Positions 35,365 through 46,731 of a stretch of 64,000 bases of DNA are shown one piece after another. The position numbers and the translations under genes were made by a program. Numbering within the stretch: position 1 is the first letter of the stretch; the number at the start of each line of letters is the position of its first letter. Origin of the DNA: Branchiostoma floridae (Eukaryota; Chordata; Leptocardii; Amphioxiformes; Branchiostomatidae); the NCBI RefSeq assembly GCF_000003815.2, contig NC_049985.1, positions 15,627,135-15,691,134 on the forward strand, in the 5' to 3' direction. The notes beneath the pieces are model-generated. The model ran no database searches. It saw nothing but the letters and a program-made list of their open reading frames with translations, and was not told the origin of the DNA.

Positions 35365-35916
35365 TCCATCTGATGATGATGATGGCTGTTTCTTCGTATT
35401 CGAAGATCAATGGTAGGCAGACAAGGTTGCTTAGGCAACCAGTCTGCCTGGTCTGCACGTGACTTTTTTAAGGTGAACTTTTTTTGTGCACTTCTGACTT
35501 TTTAAGGTGAACTTTTTTTGTGCATTTCCTTCTCCACCCTCTCATCTACGGACGCACAGGTCCTACAGGGAAAGAACTGTATGTCACGTAAGACGGCCCC
35601 AGCAGATGCAGGTTTATTGTTTGGATTCTCGTCTCCCAGGAGGACTTCCAACCAAGGATGCAAGGGGTTCCTCCTACCCCTGACTGTTGTGTCATGGCGG
35701 GTGCGTCATGCCCGAACATGCCCCTAAGGCCTACCACTGCCACAAAGGCCTGTCCCTGCCACTAGCTGCAGCTAGGTATTCATTTACACTTGAGTTAAGT
35801 GAGGAAAGTCGTGTAAAGTGTCTTTCCCAAGGGCAGAAGATAGTTGACACGGCAGCCGGATTAGAACTCAGGACCTCTTGGGCCTGAGCCCAATGTGCTG
35901 TCGATCGCGCCACACC
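35365..35916 (-). mobile_element. tRNA-derived SINE
   Basis: Read on the minus strand, it begins with a tRNA-like head. The A-box-like TGGCGCGATCG maps to 35902-35912 and the B-box-like AGTTCTAATCC to 35858-35868, at tRNA spacing. A body follows with CCCTTGGGAAAGACACTTTACACG. The 3' end, at low coordinates, reaches an (ATC)n-type tail at 35373-35384. Within the tail half, GACTTTTTTAAGGTGAACTT is tandemly duplicated at 35462-35524. The assignment combines the Pol III boxes with the simple-repeat tail; the exact 3' end and family are uncertain. Transcription would be by RNA polymerase III, with mobilisation by a LINE in trans. Confidence 0.75.
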
Positions 35917-37103
35917 ATCTCAGATGTAAGAACATCTACGATCTAAGAAATAGTTCTGTGAGTCTTTGTGGTCTATGATATGTTTTGTAATATCTACACT
36001 AGTGGCAATAACCTTGCCCTTCTTGCTGTCATACATAGTCACAATCCTCAGGCTCCACATAATGGACCACAGTGGCTGTACTTCCTACTGATGGAAACGT
36101 TAACCTTTAGGAATGTTGTACTTGTGTTGCAGCTCCCACCTTGAAATAGCAACTGTGACAGGTATCTGGCTTTACCTGATAACAGCAACATCCTTTACCA
36201 GGGGACACGTTTTGAGAGCATGCAGTGAGAGGGAAGGTCGTTGAAGGGTGGCTATGGGAAGGAACTTCAAGGTAAACTGCCAACCAATGAAGTCATTCCA
36301 CTAAAGGACGCATACCCTATTGTTTAACCAGAGCTCTAAGTGCCCACCTGCAATCTATAATGTACAAATGAAAACTAGAGTGTTAAAAGAAAAAGTCAAG
36401 AAACCTACAAGTGAAGATATAAGTGTTGGCAGTATAAACTACTATTTAGTCATATTTTTTGTCAGAACTTGTCAGACACGTTGTATTCAGGCATAAGCTG
36501 AGAATACTTGATTTCATTAAAGAGTACTTAGGGGCTAGTAGAATACATGTACTGAGTGATTTTTCATGCACGCGGGACTAGTTGGTACTTAATTGTATGA
36601 TATGAAGTACATGTAGTGTGCATTTTTTAATTCACAAAATCAATATCTGTCAGAACATAATGCTCTCTACTTGGGTTCAAGACTCCCTTAAATAGGCATT
36701 TCATTTGATTTTGAACTACTGACTTGAGTATTCTTTTATTGCCATTGTTTTCTCACATGAAGTATCAAGCAATGTAGACATTGTGATTTTCATTGAGTCC
36801 ATAAACATCCATAATAGTTGAAAATGGAAATCATTGTTCCCAATTTGCCAATATGTAAGTAATAGTTACATACATGAGTGGACAAAGATAAAACCAACTC
36901 TAAACAAAATTAGCCATTCTTATTTAATCTTGGGTCAACACACAAGGGAAAAATGAAAGTACTGCCTACTTTGCAACCAATATAGATTTTTTTCCACAAG
37001 GCCAACACAGCAAGAAGAGGTAAAAGATACATTTCTTTGTTTCTGCCTGTCAATATTACCCTAATGTGGTATTGTGGATTATGTAAGAAAGTCTTAGTTG
37101 CTG
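35917..37103. other. Noncoding DNA, nothing recognised
   Basis: No frame, tandem repeat or TIR is supported. Confidence 0.45.
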
Positions 37104-37228
37104 CACTGTTTGTTTTTTTGTCAACAAACAAATAAATGGGTCTTGCTCTGTCCAAGGTGCTGAAATATATGCTGCGTGAGTGATTTTAAATGGAAAGCAA
37201 CTTTTACCTCGGGAGATCCTTAAGATAC
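37104..37228 (+). repeat. Dispersed repeat C, copy 1
   Basis: It shares TTGCTGCACTG-type sequence, a poly-T/A stretch, CTGTCCAAGGTGCTGAAAT and GCAACTTTTACCTCGGGAGA with 40639-40772 and, inverted, with 44490-44572. The element type is unknown. Confidence 0.7.
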
Positions 37229-38828
37229 CTTAGGATGCCTGCGTATGGTGTTTTCTCTCCTTTTTAGTGCTATACAGTAAAGCTTTGCCAGTTTATTTAT
37301 TGGCCTACCTTTCTTACAATGCCAAGTTCAATGTTAAATCCCTGGGAGAGTATGAGGGAGATGCCGTCCTGTAGGAGTCGTAACGTCTGCTCTATCTCCT
37401 CCTGATTTATCCTGTTGCTGTGATGAGACCTCTCCATGGAGAGCAGTTTTATGGCCAGTAGAGCCCATGTATGTTTGGGAATAGATCACTTGTTGAACTG
37501 CACCGCTTTAGTTAGTAGTGCTGACATGCAAATGGCAACAAACCAAATATGCCTTAGGTGGAGTGACGCTTTGAACTCACTTAAGTCTCATTTGAACTCA
37601 AATGACAGACTTTTATATCATAATGCATGTACACATATATATTTAATGGATGACTATTTTATAATGTTATGTAAATACTTTTCACATCGTTTTGCATCTT
37701 TGTTCAAGTCTGATTGCATGTTTCCCTTCCCTTGTAAAAGAATTTGAAAATTGGCAGAGGCATATGCTAATTAATTTACATACCAATGGCACTGTCTAAA
37801 TATACTCTAAATATGACATCAATAAGTCAAAGTTATGTTTACCAAGTGCGCAGTTCTTGAAATGGCAAAAAAGCCTTTATAGCTTGGAGGATGTGCAGCG
37901 TGATGATATCACTTGTCTATGTTAGTTGCTTCAAGAAGAGGCATCTGTCCTGCAGCAATTACAGAGGCTGACGTTCCAGCAATCCCCACTTACCTTGGCG
38001 CCATTTTGTCTTGCCTGTGAGTAAAATGAAAGCCTGTCAGTTGTCTTCATTCAAATGATGAAGGATTCTGCACCCAACAGACAGTCTCTGCCATTGAACT
38101 GTCTCTTTGGAGACACCGTTATTCCTCACGGAGAGGGACGGGCAGTTGGAGATTCTAAGTAAGCCTTTTCCATCCCAGGGCTTCCAAACAATTTAACGAC
38201 TACAGAAACACTCCAAAGTCAGGGGAAAGATGACATCAAGGTTAGTGTAATTACTGCATCAGACACTTAAATTCGGGTATCACAAAAAATTGTCTATAGC
38301 TATAAGTCCCTTTGGGGATTTTTGTAAATTGCTTGTCTCATCTAGCAAAGGTAGGGTAATGATATGTGGCAGACTTTACTGTTGGCATTTCAAATTCATT
38401 CCAGTCCTCCACCATATGTCTGGAAGACAGCCATAGAAAAGTTTGTAAAGACAAAAGTAATAGTCACGTTTATTGCACAATCATTCCATTGGGCACAATG
38501 TATGGCAAATAACACATATTACTAACAACTACAAGCTATCTACTGCAGTGTACTAATCTAACATCATTATATAGTGGCATAGTCATGATAGTTCATTTCC
38601 CATTGTTATGGCACGAGTTGTAATATAAGAGAGAAATCTAGGTTGGGAAAATGGATGGGGCAAGGTAATGGGCTGTATTTCTAAATCTACATGAAGGAGG
38701 ATATGGCAAGAAGACTCTCTCTACCCCTGCAATTAACTGGCCCCTAATTTTCCACTCCAGCAAATGCAATTATTAGCCACTGGCATGTGACTATAGATCC
38801 TGTAATCATACAGCTTCTACAACACCTT
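37229..38828. other. Noncoding DNA, nothing recognised
   Basis: A 103-codon plus frame (37436-37747) has no recognised domain. A GC-richer patch lies near 38070-38190. Confidence 0.4.
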
Positions 38829-39145
38829 CCTATGATTTCTACATCACAGTTTTGAAATTGTAAATTTCCATCCAATTTCAAGTGTGATTGCATTACTTTG
38901 ACTTACAAATTGTCCTTGAGATCACTAGGTGTTTGTACTTAAATGCTACTGCTACTAGCTGTGGTTTAAAAAAATGGACTGTATTTCTGCAGCATTGGCA
39001 TCCTATGATTTCTGTATCATAATTTTGACATTGTAAAATTCAGTCTAATTTCAAGTGTGATTGCATCACTTTGACTTATAAATGTCCTTAAGTTCTCAAG
39101 GTGTTTGAATTTATATGCCAATGGCAGTAGTTTCAAAATACGAAA
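38829..39145. repeat. Tandem duplication, 173-bp period
   Basis: CCTATGATTTCT, AATTTCAAGTGTGATTGCAT, CACTTTGACTTA and AGGTGTTTG appear once after 38829 and again after 39002. The copies are moderately diverged. Confidence 0.88.
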
Positions 39146-39732
39146 AAAATAGACCCAAACTTCTTACCTCCTTGACTTCTGGTCCGTCTTACCACACACA
39201 TGCGATGACAAATTGGGAGCCTTCTCTTAACCACTTTTGCTGATTAAAGTTTTGTTCTCAGGTGGGGGTTAGGAACACATTACATTAAGCCATGTCCATA
39301 ACTTTGCAGTCAGGCTTTGACATTGAAGAAGTTTCCAATATCACAGAATGACAGGACTGTATAGATTCACCACCTTCCCATCCAAGCTGGGCATGGCTGA
39401 TATTAGCTTTGGGGATACTCCACAATTCATGTGGCAAGCTACTACTTATTTCACTTTTATTATAAGCCCAGTTTGATTCAGTCGTGCGTAAAAAGGAAAC
39501 TTTTGTATTGATCCCGAGTAGAGAGTGTAAGAGCTAGTTTCTTTAGCAATAAACCTTACAAAACATTAGTCAAGGGCATGTATAAATCTTTTTGTACTTT
39601 TTCTCCTGGATACTGTCAGATTTTGTTGAAAGAGTTACAGTCAAAGTCTTTTGCCAAAGAAACTCCTCTTTCATTGACTGCATGGATATAGCATTGATTG
39701 GATGCAAAATAAAAGTTTAAATACCGTGTAAA

Positions 39733-39944
39733 TACTGTAAATGTAGAAATGTTTGCGGTGGATTAATGTTAGCGGTTTTCGCGGTGACCACTTCACCACA
39801 AACTTAAAACCACCGCGAATATTTTTCTATTATGGTATTAGACTGCAGTCTATGGTGTTACCGCGAAATTAGATCCACCGCGAAAAGTCCTTTTCCCCGC
39901 TACCGCGAAATTAAATCCCCGCGAACTTAAATGCATTTACAGTA
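39733..39944 (-). mobile_element. 212-bp MITE (family 2), copy A
   Basis: The ends TACTGTAAATG and CATTTACAGTA are exact inverted repeats, with TA at the outer edge as a likely target duplication. The interior is rich in CCGCGAA, GCGGT and CGCGGGG words. The reverse complement aligns along its whole length with 48611-48822. Most CpGs are intact in this copy. Confidence 0.9.
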
Positions 39945-40638
39945 GATGGTCCTTACTTTTCCCTTTGTTAAGTCAGTGGTTATTGGATATTTAAGTTTGC
40001 TCTGTCTAGAAAACTTGACAGCTCTGATAATTCTTAGATGATACACAATAGGAATAAACATAATGATTTAGAACGAACTCTGTCTTTATACTACCCTTAG
40101 TGCAAACTCTGAGCCTTCCCCTATGATATGTCTTACAACAAGCATTCCCAAATCCTTCTCACTACACTGGTTCAGTGCTTTCTGTCACAGTAGAGGGTTT
40201 TCCTTAGATAGCTACAACAAACTCTGCTTAGTCCTTAAGTTGAACACTGTTTGAATGGATAGATGTCCCTGCAATGATAAACTAGTGAGGGTAGAGGTGA
40301 GAATTAGTCTCCTTATGCAGCATGAAGTTTGCCACCCACCTAGATTTGTCATGTCTTGAAGAAGTGAAAGGTACATTTGTTTACATGATGTTACAGCTCC
40401 CAAGATTCAGCATGACAAACCAGAATTCTGTGGTGTCCTAAAATTGCAAAGTATCAGGAAATAGAAAAAGAGGCATCACAAACAAGTTGTCTGTTGCTAG
40501 TTGATAAAAAGGACAACCTTTGATTTCTTAATTGAAAGATTCTTATGAAATCATAACCATACAACATCAAAAGCTTAGTAGAAATTTAAGGTTATAGCTT
40601 TCTATACCCTAATTTGCTTTTCTAGATTGTGCAGAAAA
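39945..40638. other. Noncoding DNA, nothing recognised
   Basis: AT-rich, with no supported feature. Confidence 0.45.
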
Positions 40639-40772
40639 TTCTGTTGCTCCACTGATTGCTATTTTGTAGACAAAAAAAAAAACATGGCTATGATCTGTCC
40701 AAGGTGCTGAAATTTGTGTTGCATTTCAAGGGATGACAACTTTTACTTGAGGATAGCTTTAAGAAGCATTTT
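40639..40772 (+). repeat. Dispersed repeat C, copy 2
   Basis: Same order of words as at 37104-37228: TTGCTATTTTGTAGACAAAA, CTGTCCAAGGTGCTGAAAT and GACAACTTTTACTTGAGGA. Confidence 0.7.
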
Positions 40773-40939
40773 GGATTCTTTGATTGTCACAAAACATGAT
40801 TCTATTCCTAGCATCTCATCGGAGATGAGTTATGTAGAGGTGTTCTTTCCCTGTTTTTCTTTCACCTTTTTCAAACTATGCATGTATAATAGTATGGAAC
40901 TGTTGGCAACATCTTCTAATTTTTTTTATTTTCTTGCAG

Positions 40940-41007
40940 GTTTTTTTTGTGGGGCCAAGCAAAGACATCCAGAAGAAGGCCATTTTGAAGATTATCTAGC
41001 CGTCATG
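40940..41007 (+). CDS. Candidate internal exon, gene unknown
   Basis: A long pyrimidine tract ends TTTTATTTTCTTGCAG. It is followed by 68 bp that stay open in the frame whose first full codon is at 40942, and then ATG|GTGAGT, a strong donor. The 22 full codons encode a charged peptide (Cys-Gly-Ala-Lys, a His-Pro-Glu-Glu run, Phe-Glu-Asp-Tyr-Leu). The exon starts with two leftover bases and ends on a codon boundary. I do not recognise the protein. No neighbouring exon with matching phase was identified within several kilobases, so this may be a chance pairing of splice signals. RNA evidence would decide it. Confidence 0.35.
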
Positions 41008-42446
41008 GTGAGTTTTCCAATAGTTTTATCCACAGTTTCATTATAGAATCAATAGAAACATCAATCACACTTTTTATGAATACAAACTTCATGGCCTTTT
41101 GTGTCATGAACAAGTCAATAATCTAATTCTGATATGTTGTCTGTATTCAGTTTCATTTTATTGACCGAACAAAACACAATCATAAGCCATATTTTACACA
41201 TTTTACAAGATCGAACACTGACAGAACAGCTCTTTTCATGATAACAAAAGATCAATTTTTACACACAATGGATAACTTATGGTAGATACTGAAACTATTT
41301 CAGATTATATTATAAAATGGAAAGCTTGTTTGCCAATTAGATGAATGAATTCATGATGTTCAATAGATAAGCTAAACAGTATGAAATAGATCAATTCTGT
41401 TTTTCTGATTTCTTAAGCATTATACGTATTACTAAGTAATGCAAATGAAAAGTATTTTCTTGTCCTCATTTCAAATGTTTGGCTGTCTGGGTATTTTGGT
41501 CCATTGTAAGGTATTCTTCCTCCATGTTAAAAAAAACTGCTCTACAGAAGAAAGCTATGCTTTAGAACAACTGAGTTAAGAAACAGCTGCCAATAGCTGA
41601 TGTACATGTATACAGTGGTGCATATAGTGCATTGATTCTTTCTTATGTGCCTAAATTCCCTGCCAAGGGACAGCATCCCTTTCATCCATCCTTGTCTCAA
41701 AGCAGTTTCTTAGAAATACATCACTTGGGGATACTCAAATACAATTCAATCTCTACTACTGGATAAAAAACAGAGATTTATTTACAGACATTTGGAGTGA
41801 CATCCATCACTCTTCTTCAGCATGACTAGTACTAGAATCACCTTGTAGAACAATCTAGTACAAGTACAGCTAACTGGTTGAACATGTCAATTCACTAACT
41901 CCTAAGAATCGTATGTAAATGTCACTCAAATGTAAATCATGTTTGCACAGTTCCGTATGGTAGGGCAATACGATAGGAAAAGTTATATTTGTCCTTTGTG
42001 ATACAAAGCGGGGTCCATGTACTGGAGGGTTCTATATGGAGTTCTTTATTCTGGTTTAAGGTGGGGTTGTACATTTGTAGATCCGCTCATAGATGGCCAC
42101 CCTGACTCCCCATTCATACCACTGTGATGTGCGGTCAAGGATGTCTGTTGTCGCCATGTATTCCTTACATTTTATGCTCCTAAAAATGTTTCATTGTTTC
42201 TACCAGCAACATTGGTACAGATTTAACTCTCTCAGCCAATCACCTTGTGGTGTAATGTATCTAATTTGAATACTTTTACATTTTAGTACAAAAATAAGTG
42301 AGGTGTCGTAGCCATTCAATCTAACAGGCATATCAAAACAAATGTTTGCAATTTTTGGCTTTCTTTATCTTAGAACTTGACAGACCGCCATTCTCTGAGA
42401 CATTTGTGTCTATTTTTACAAACGTTATTTAGTCCATTACCCACTG
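41008..42446. other. Noncoding DNA, nothing recognised
   Basis: No supported frame or repeat. Confidence 0.45.
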
Positions 42447-42729
42447 TGAAAGATAGTTGATGGTATTCATCAAAAACATGAGAAAACACATTGAAACTAT
42501 TACAAAGTGAACATTGACACCAAAGATGCATATATCCAATACTTTCAAACCTCTGTGCAAGATAGTTGACAGTGGCTGAGTGAACGTTGACACCAACGAC
42601 GCATATATCCACTACTTTTTTACCATCTGTGAAAGATAGTTGACAGTAGCTATCAAAAAACATGAGAAAACACGTCGAAGCCATTGCGAAGTGATCATTG
42701 ACACCAGAGAACCATATGTCCACTGCTTT
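42447..42729. repeat. Three imperfect repeats of about 100 bp
   Basis: Unit 1 (42447-42545) and unit 3 (42630-42729) share TGTGAAAGATAGTTGA, CATGAGAAAACAC and TGACACCA. The middle unit (about 42552-42617) is the same sequence with about 35 bp deleted. On the minus strand all three fall within a 120-codon frame (42370-42732), giving repeated Val-Asp-Ile and Gly-Val-Asn motifs. I do not recognise a protein repeat family. The frame may be only a by-product of the repeat. Confidence 0.7.
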
Positions 42730-43388
42730 CACGAAGCCATTCCTGAAATCCCCTCTCTTTGAAGTCAGCAGAATGGACGACGGTTGATGACCTTTCTCTA
42801 TCTCCTGCTGAATCTAAATGGAGGTGCGGTAATAGGACCGAGTTGATCCGCTGAACCACAATTGTCATGTTGGTCGATGGGAGGAAGACCTGGTAATAGA
42901 GTTGGAATACCCCCATTTCTCATCAGGTGGAAATGCATACATTCAGTAGCCCGTCATCAGCACTGCTGTGCAGGCCCTCATCACGATCCGTCGTCAAGTC
43001 AATCCCTGGGCTCCGATACCCTCCGTGCCAGCTGGAAGAGGTTTGACAGGAGAAAGATGGTCCAATAGCATTTGAAAACGTTTATGGTCGCAGTTACGGA
43101 ACCAAGCCTGGAAATGTCGTGACCTCATGCAAGAGGGCCTGAGTACTCAGATATACTTCACGACATGTAGCTACATGTTGGTCATAATGGTATAGCATCT
43201 TTTATACTAAGCATAGATGTAATTTTGTCACTTTCATAACAGTGAGAATTGCAACTATTTGCGTATGGTTAGTGTTTTCTCTTGCTGTGAGACTTAAGTC
43301 TCAGTACACCTTGGAATGATCACTTCCCTGACATACCTAACCAAACCAATTCATCTTCCTGGTTCTTGAACATTTCTTAACAAACATT
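42730..43388. other. Noncoding DNA, mildly GC-rich
   Basis: 42780-43070 is less AT-rich than its surroundings. It contains short frames on both strands without recognisable motifs. Confidence 0.4.
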
Positions 43389-43609
43389 TAACGCTAGTTC
43401 ACCTTTATTCACGGGGTAACCTTTATCCGTTGTATTCAACACCAGGGTATTTCAGGATATCTAGTCGATGGACAGTGGTCTCAAACTGCACTATATTGAA
43501 AAAAAAATGCAATTTGAAACTACCGTCCATCAACATGATATCCCTAAGTATCCTGTTTTTATGTACAACAGATATAGGTTACCCTGCGAATAAAGGTAAA
43601 CTAGCGTTA
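43389..43609. mobile_element. Palindromic TA-type MITE (family 1), best full copy
   Basis: The ends TAACGCTAGTTCACCTTTAT and inverted TAACGCTAGTTTACCTTTAT are nearly identical. The arms continue through GGGGTAACCT and its complement to about 45 bp. The core carries GATATCTAGTCGATGGACAG, complemented by CTGTCCATC-like sequence on the other arm. TA at both edges is the likely target duplication. Confidence 0.92.
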
Positions 43610-44419
43610 CCAAATGAAAAAGAGAGGGCTAGGAGCTTAGCTTGCATCTCCCTAAAAGTCTCCTTAAAACTTAGTTTATCAAGGTACTGACTTTCATGTT
43701 GAAATTTTACTTAACTATTGTTTTTCTACTCTGAGAACCAAGGTATTGAATTGATGTGGCCTAGATTCACACATGGCATCTATGCTGCCAGCCTAGCCTG
43801 GAGTGAGTCTTTGGATGGGTATCTAGTATATCTAATTATAGAAGTTGAAAATTATGCTTGATCAAAATTCATCCATTAATCTAGTCCCATCCCTACTAGT
43901 GGCTCAGACAGCTTGTCGTGAGTCACCCTTCCTAAGATACTTCCAGGTGAGAACTTTAAGCCCAGTTGTATAAGCTGGGAATTCATCAAACTGTCCTGTT
44001 GGAAGGGTAAGGTCACCAAATATATAGATAAGAGTCAGTGATGGACCACAAACCATGTCAGCTACCAATCAATGTTCTTGTTGTGTCACTTTGTCACCGT
44101 GCGCGTGTATCATTGCAAAGAATCTCTCTCTAGTCCTTTAGCCTAGGATGATAACGTGACAGATCCTGAACAGTTTTAAAAGGATACAAAGTTAATGACA
44201 TCAAGAAAAGATATCTAATGACAACAATTTTAGACAATATGATATTAGAGTATTTATAATATACAAAGTGTATTATTGAGAATGAATGAATGATACATAA
44301 ATGAACATGAATAGTTGTATGGCTATGCTGAACTTTATAACAAATATTCCAGTGTTGACATGAGAAATGCAGGAGCTACTTCACAACAATTTATGGAAAG
44401 CTATTCCATTTTCACCACT
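43610..44419. other. Noncoding DNA, nothing recognised
   Basis: No supported frame or repeat. Confidence 0.45.
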
Positions 44420-44708
44420 CCAATAGTTCATGCATCATCAATCAGGAACCTCGTGTGGCGCCGAAATGATATCCAGCTTTAGACCTGCTTAACCAGCACA
44501 TATTTCAGCACCTTGGACAGGTCATTACTTATATTTTTTATTTACAAAAGAGCAATCAGAGCAGCAACTCAAGAGTTTTCTATATATTCTAGGATCAGGG
44601 TTTAGAAAGCCATAGCATTGAACTTGTCCTTAGTTACCATTATGTTTGAATAGTGCATGCATCATGAGGCGTGAACCTGGGGTGGTGCCAAAATGATATC
44701 GAGCTTAC
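44420..44708. repeat. Duplicated 65-bp segment around an inverted copy of repeat C
   Basis: TTCATGCATCAT, GGAACCT, TGTGGCGCCGAAATGATATC and AGCTT occur at 44420-44483, and again with changes at 44645-44708. Between them, 44490-44572 is repeat C on the minus strand: CAGCACATATTTCAGCACCT, TTGGACAGGTCATTAC and CAATCAGAGCAGCAACTC. The direct repeat may be part of a larger element whose ends are not resolved. Confidence 0.65.
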
Positions 44709-45459
44709 AAAACACCCGCTACAGCGAGCAGCTGCTTCTCAAGCCATTGATCTATTCTTTCTTTACAGGGGAATCATCTGACACAGCATGGTAAAGCTTT
44801 ATTATGCCTTTAATTTTTCATATTCCTTTACCTGGCTGTTTCGCTTGAAGGCTTTTGGGTCAATGACATTGCATAAATCTGTGCTGCACACACGCTCCAG
44901 ATGGTGTTGTATTTTTATTTCTACTAAATGTGTTCAATGTCATGCATGTTTGGCAAACAAAGCTGAACGGAAAATAGATTCTTATATTTTGAGACATAAT
45001 GACAAAAGGCAGATTGGTCTTTCCCTTCACAGACTCTGATACTGTTGGAAAGAAGGACAAAACATTTACCTTTAAGTTAATAAACTGTAGATCACTAACA
45101 GTAATTTTGTTCAAAGTAGTAAACTGTAAGTCATTTGTGTTTTGGTTACAAATGAAATTATTCTACATCTAGAACAGCAAGGAAGTCAGTAAAGATATTC
45201 TTTCTCTTGCTCCATCTTCAACTTGAGGGTCAGTTTGGAGATTCCTAGCTATTCCTAACTATGGATAACCATGGATGTCAAATCACCAGAGAAATGAAGA
45301 AAAAACATCACACATATAGACTAGCCTTTTTTTTATTTTAAGCTCAAAATTTGTTGTATTATGCCATTGAATTTCTTTCAGTCTGCTCTGTGATGTGTCC
45401 ACAACTACTTGTAGAAAGATGTTAACTAGTCATCTTTTTAATTCAACCAATACAGTGAC

Positions 45460-45714
45460 ATGCAGCATCTTTTGGATATCTATTGCCACTTCCACAAAAG
45501 TTGGTACATGTCTCAGTTTTCCTATATTGATTTGGAGTGCCAGAGTAAACTGGCCTTTCATGTCAGTCCTGCCATTGATGGAAAGTTTCAGGCAGGTTAT
45601 TCAGATTTTGATTTCCTCCATATTGAAGTCCTGATTGCTCATCAGGAACCCTGTTTAGTTTGGCATGTCCTAAACCAAGAACCTGCCTGGGGCACTTGTA
45701 CCAACACCAGCTAG
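45460..45714 (+). CDS. Candidate terminal exon, gene unknown
   Basis: The open frame ends at TAG (45712-45714), and AATAAA follows at 45753-45758, at a plausible 3'-end distance. The C-terminal half has codon variety and a mix of residues (Asp-Phe-Asp-Phe, His-Ile-Glu-Val, Trp-His-Val-Leu, Trp-Gly-Thr-Cys) that looks less random than most frames here. Possible acceptors are CCACAAAAG (45499) and CATGTCTCAG (45515). The protein is not recognised and the frame is of chance length, so this is a weak call. Confidence 0.22.
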   Translation: MQHLLDIYCHFHKSWYMSQFSYIDLECQSKLAFHVSPAIDGKFQAGYSDFDFLHIEVLIAHQEPCLVWHVLNQEPAWGTCTNTS

Positions 45715-45943
45715 ATTATGCCAATCTATAACAATAATGCAGACAGGCATTCAATAAACCGCTCATGAGTAAGCCAGACAGGATCGATAGTGGACGCAGG
45801 ATGGGTGGCTAACCTATGGAAATTGCGCCAACGATGAACTGTGCTGGAAATTTCAGCCTCGGTTCCAGCCCAGCAAAGTGCACGGCCACGGTGGTGAAAT
45901 ATCTTTCATGGGGACATTGATTTGCCTGTGACAGCGCATTGGT

Positions 45944-46260
45944 TTGAATAATTCACAATGCATTTACAGTCGTTGCAGGGGATTGGGTGCTTTCCAATCA
46001 ACTAATGTTGAACTTAGAGCAGCATCAGGCAGCGGGCTCGGCGATAATTGTTTCACCCCCAACAGATCAATTTGTCACCTTGACGTCGCCGATACCCCCG
46101 ATAAATGCGATGCCCAGGCGGGCGCATCTGCAGATAAAGCGGGGATTCCGAGGCAGCACTTCTTCCATCAGAACCTGTTCTGGAATGTTGGATCGTTCAA
46201 TTCCACTGGAAGGCATCAGGCGGCTATTATCATGTTTACCCAGTGATGACAGATGAGTGG
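45944..46260. promoter_or_regulatory. GC-richer, CpG-retaining unique segment, possible conserved element
   Basis: About 50% GC against an AT-rich background. It includes a CRE-like TGACGTCG (46081-46088), GGCGGGCGCATCTGC and CCGATACCCCCG, and no sign of repeat structure. Frames of about 100, 89 and 98 codons overlap here on both strands, as expected from the lower stop density. It could be a conserved noncoding element or an unidentified exon. Confidence 0.25.
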
Positions 46261-46731
46261 GCAGGAGGGTATATGTAGTGTGTCGTTTCTCTGAGCAGTC
46301 ATTCAGGCAGCTGGCACGGCGAGCGTATGTACTGCAGCAGAGGAGCACGGTGGAGACAGGCACAACGTCTTACAGTCCTGAGGTAACACTGCTCCTTCTG
46401 GCTGCTTCTTACAGTAATCCAGACATTGATGTAGAGTTATTGTAGACGTGTATTTACAGTAACATGGGACAATCAGTGCCTGTTGTCACTGCTTCTGGGA
46501 TGAGATGGCGGAATTTTTTAGTATGTCATACCTTGAGGCACGAGCCATTTCTTTTCTGGCAGCGCAATGGTGCTTTTTATAGACTAACACAGTCATTCTC
46601 TCAGCCAGGACGTTGTCATTCACAGCACAGGAAAATGAAATTTCGATTCTAGTCTGAAAAGATATAGAGTAATAGGCTTGTAGTGATGTAAACCGATTAA
46701 AATGGTTGTGTACAAAGCATGGACTGTCAGT

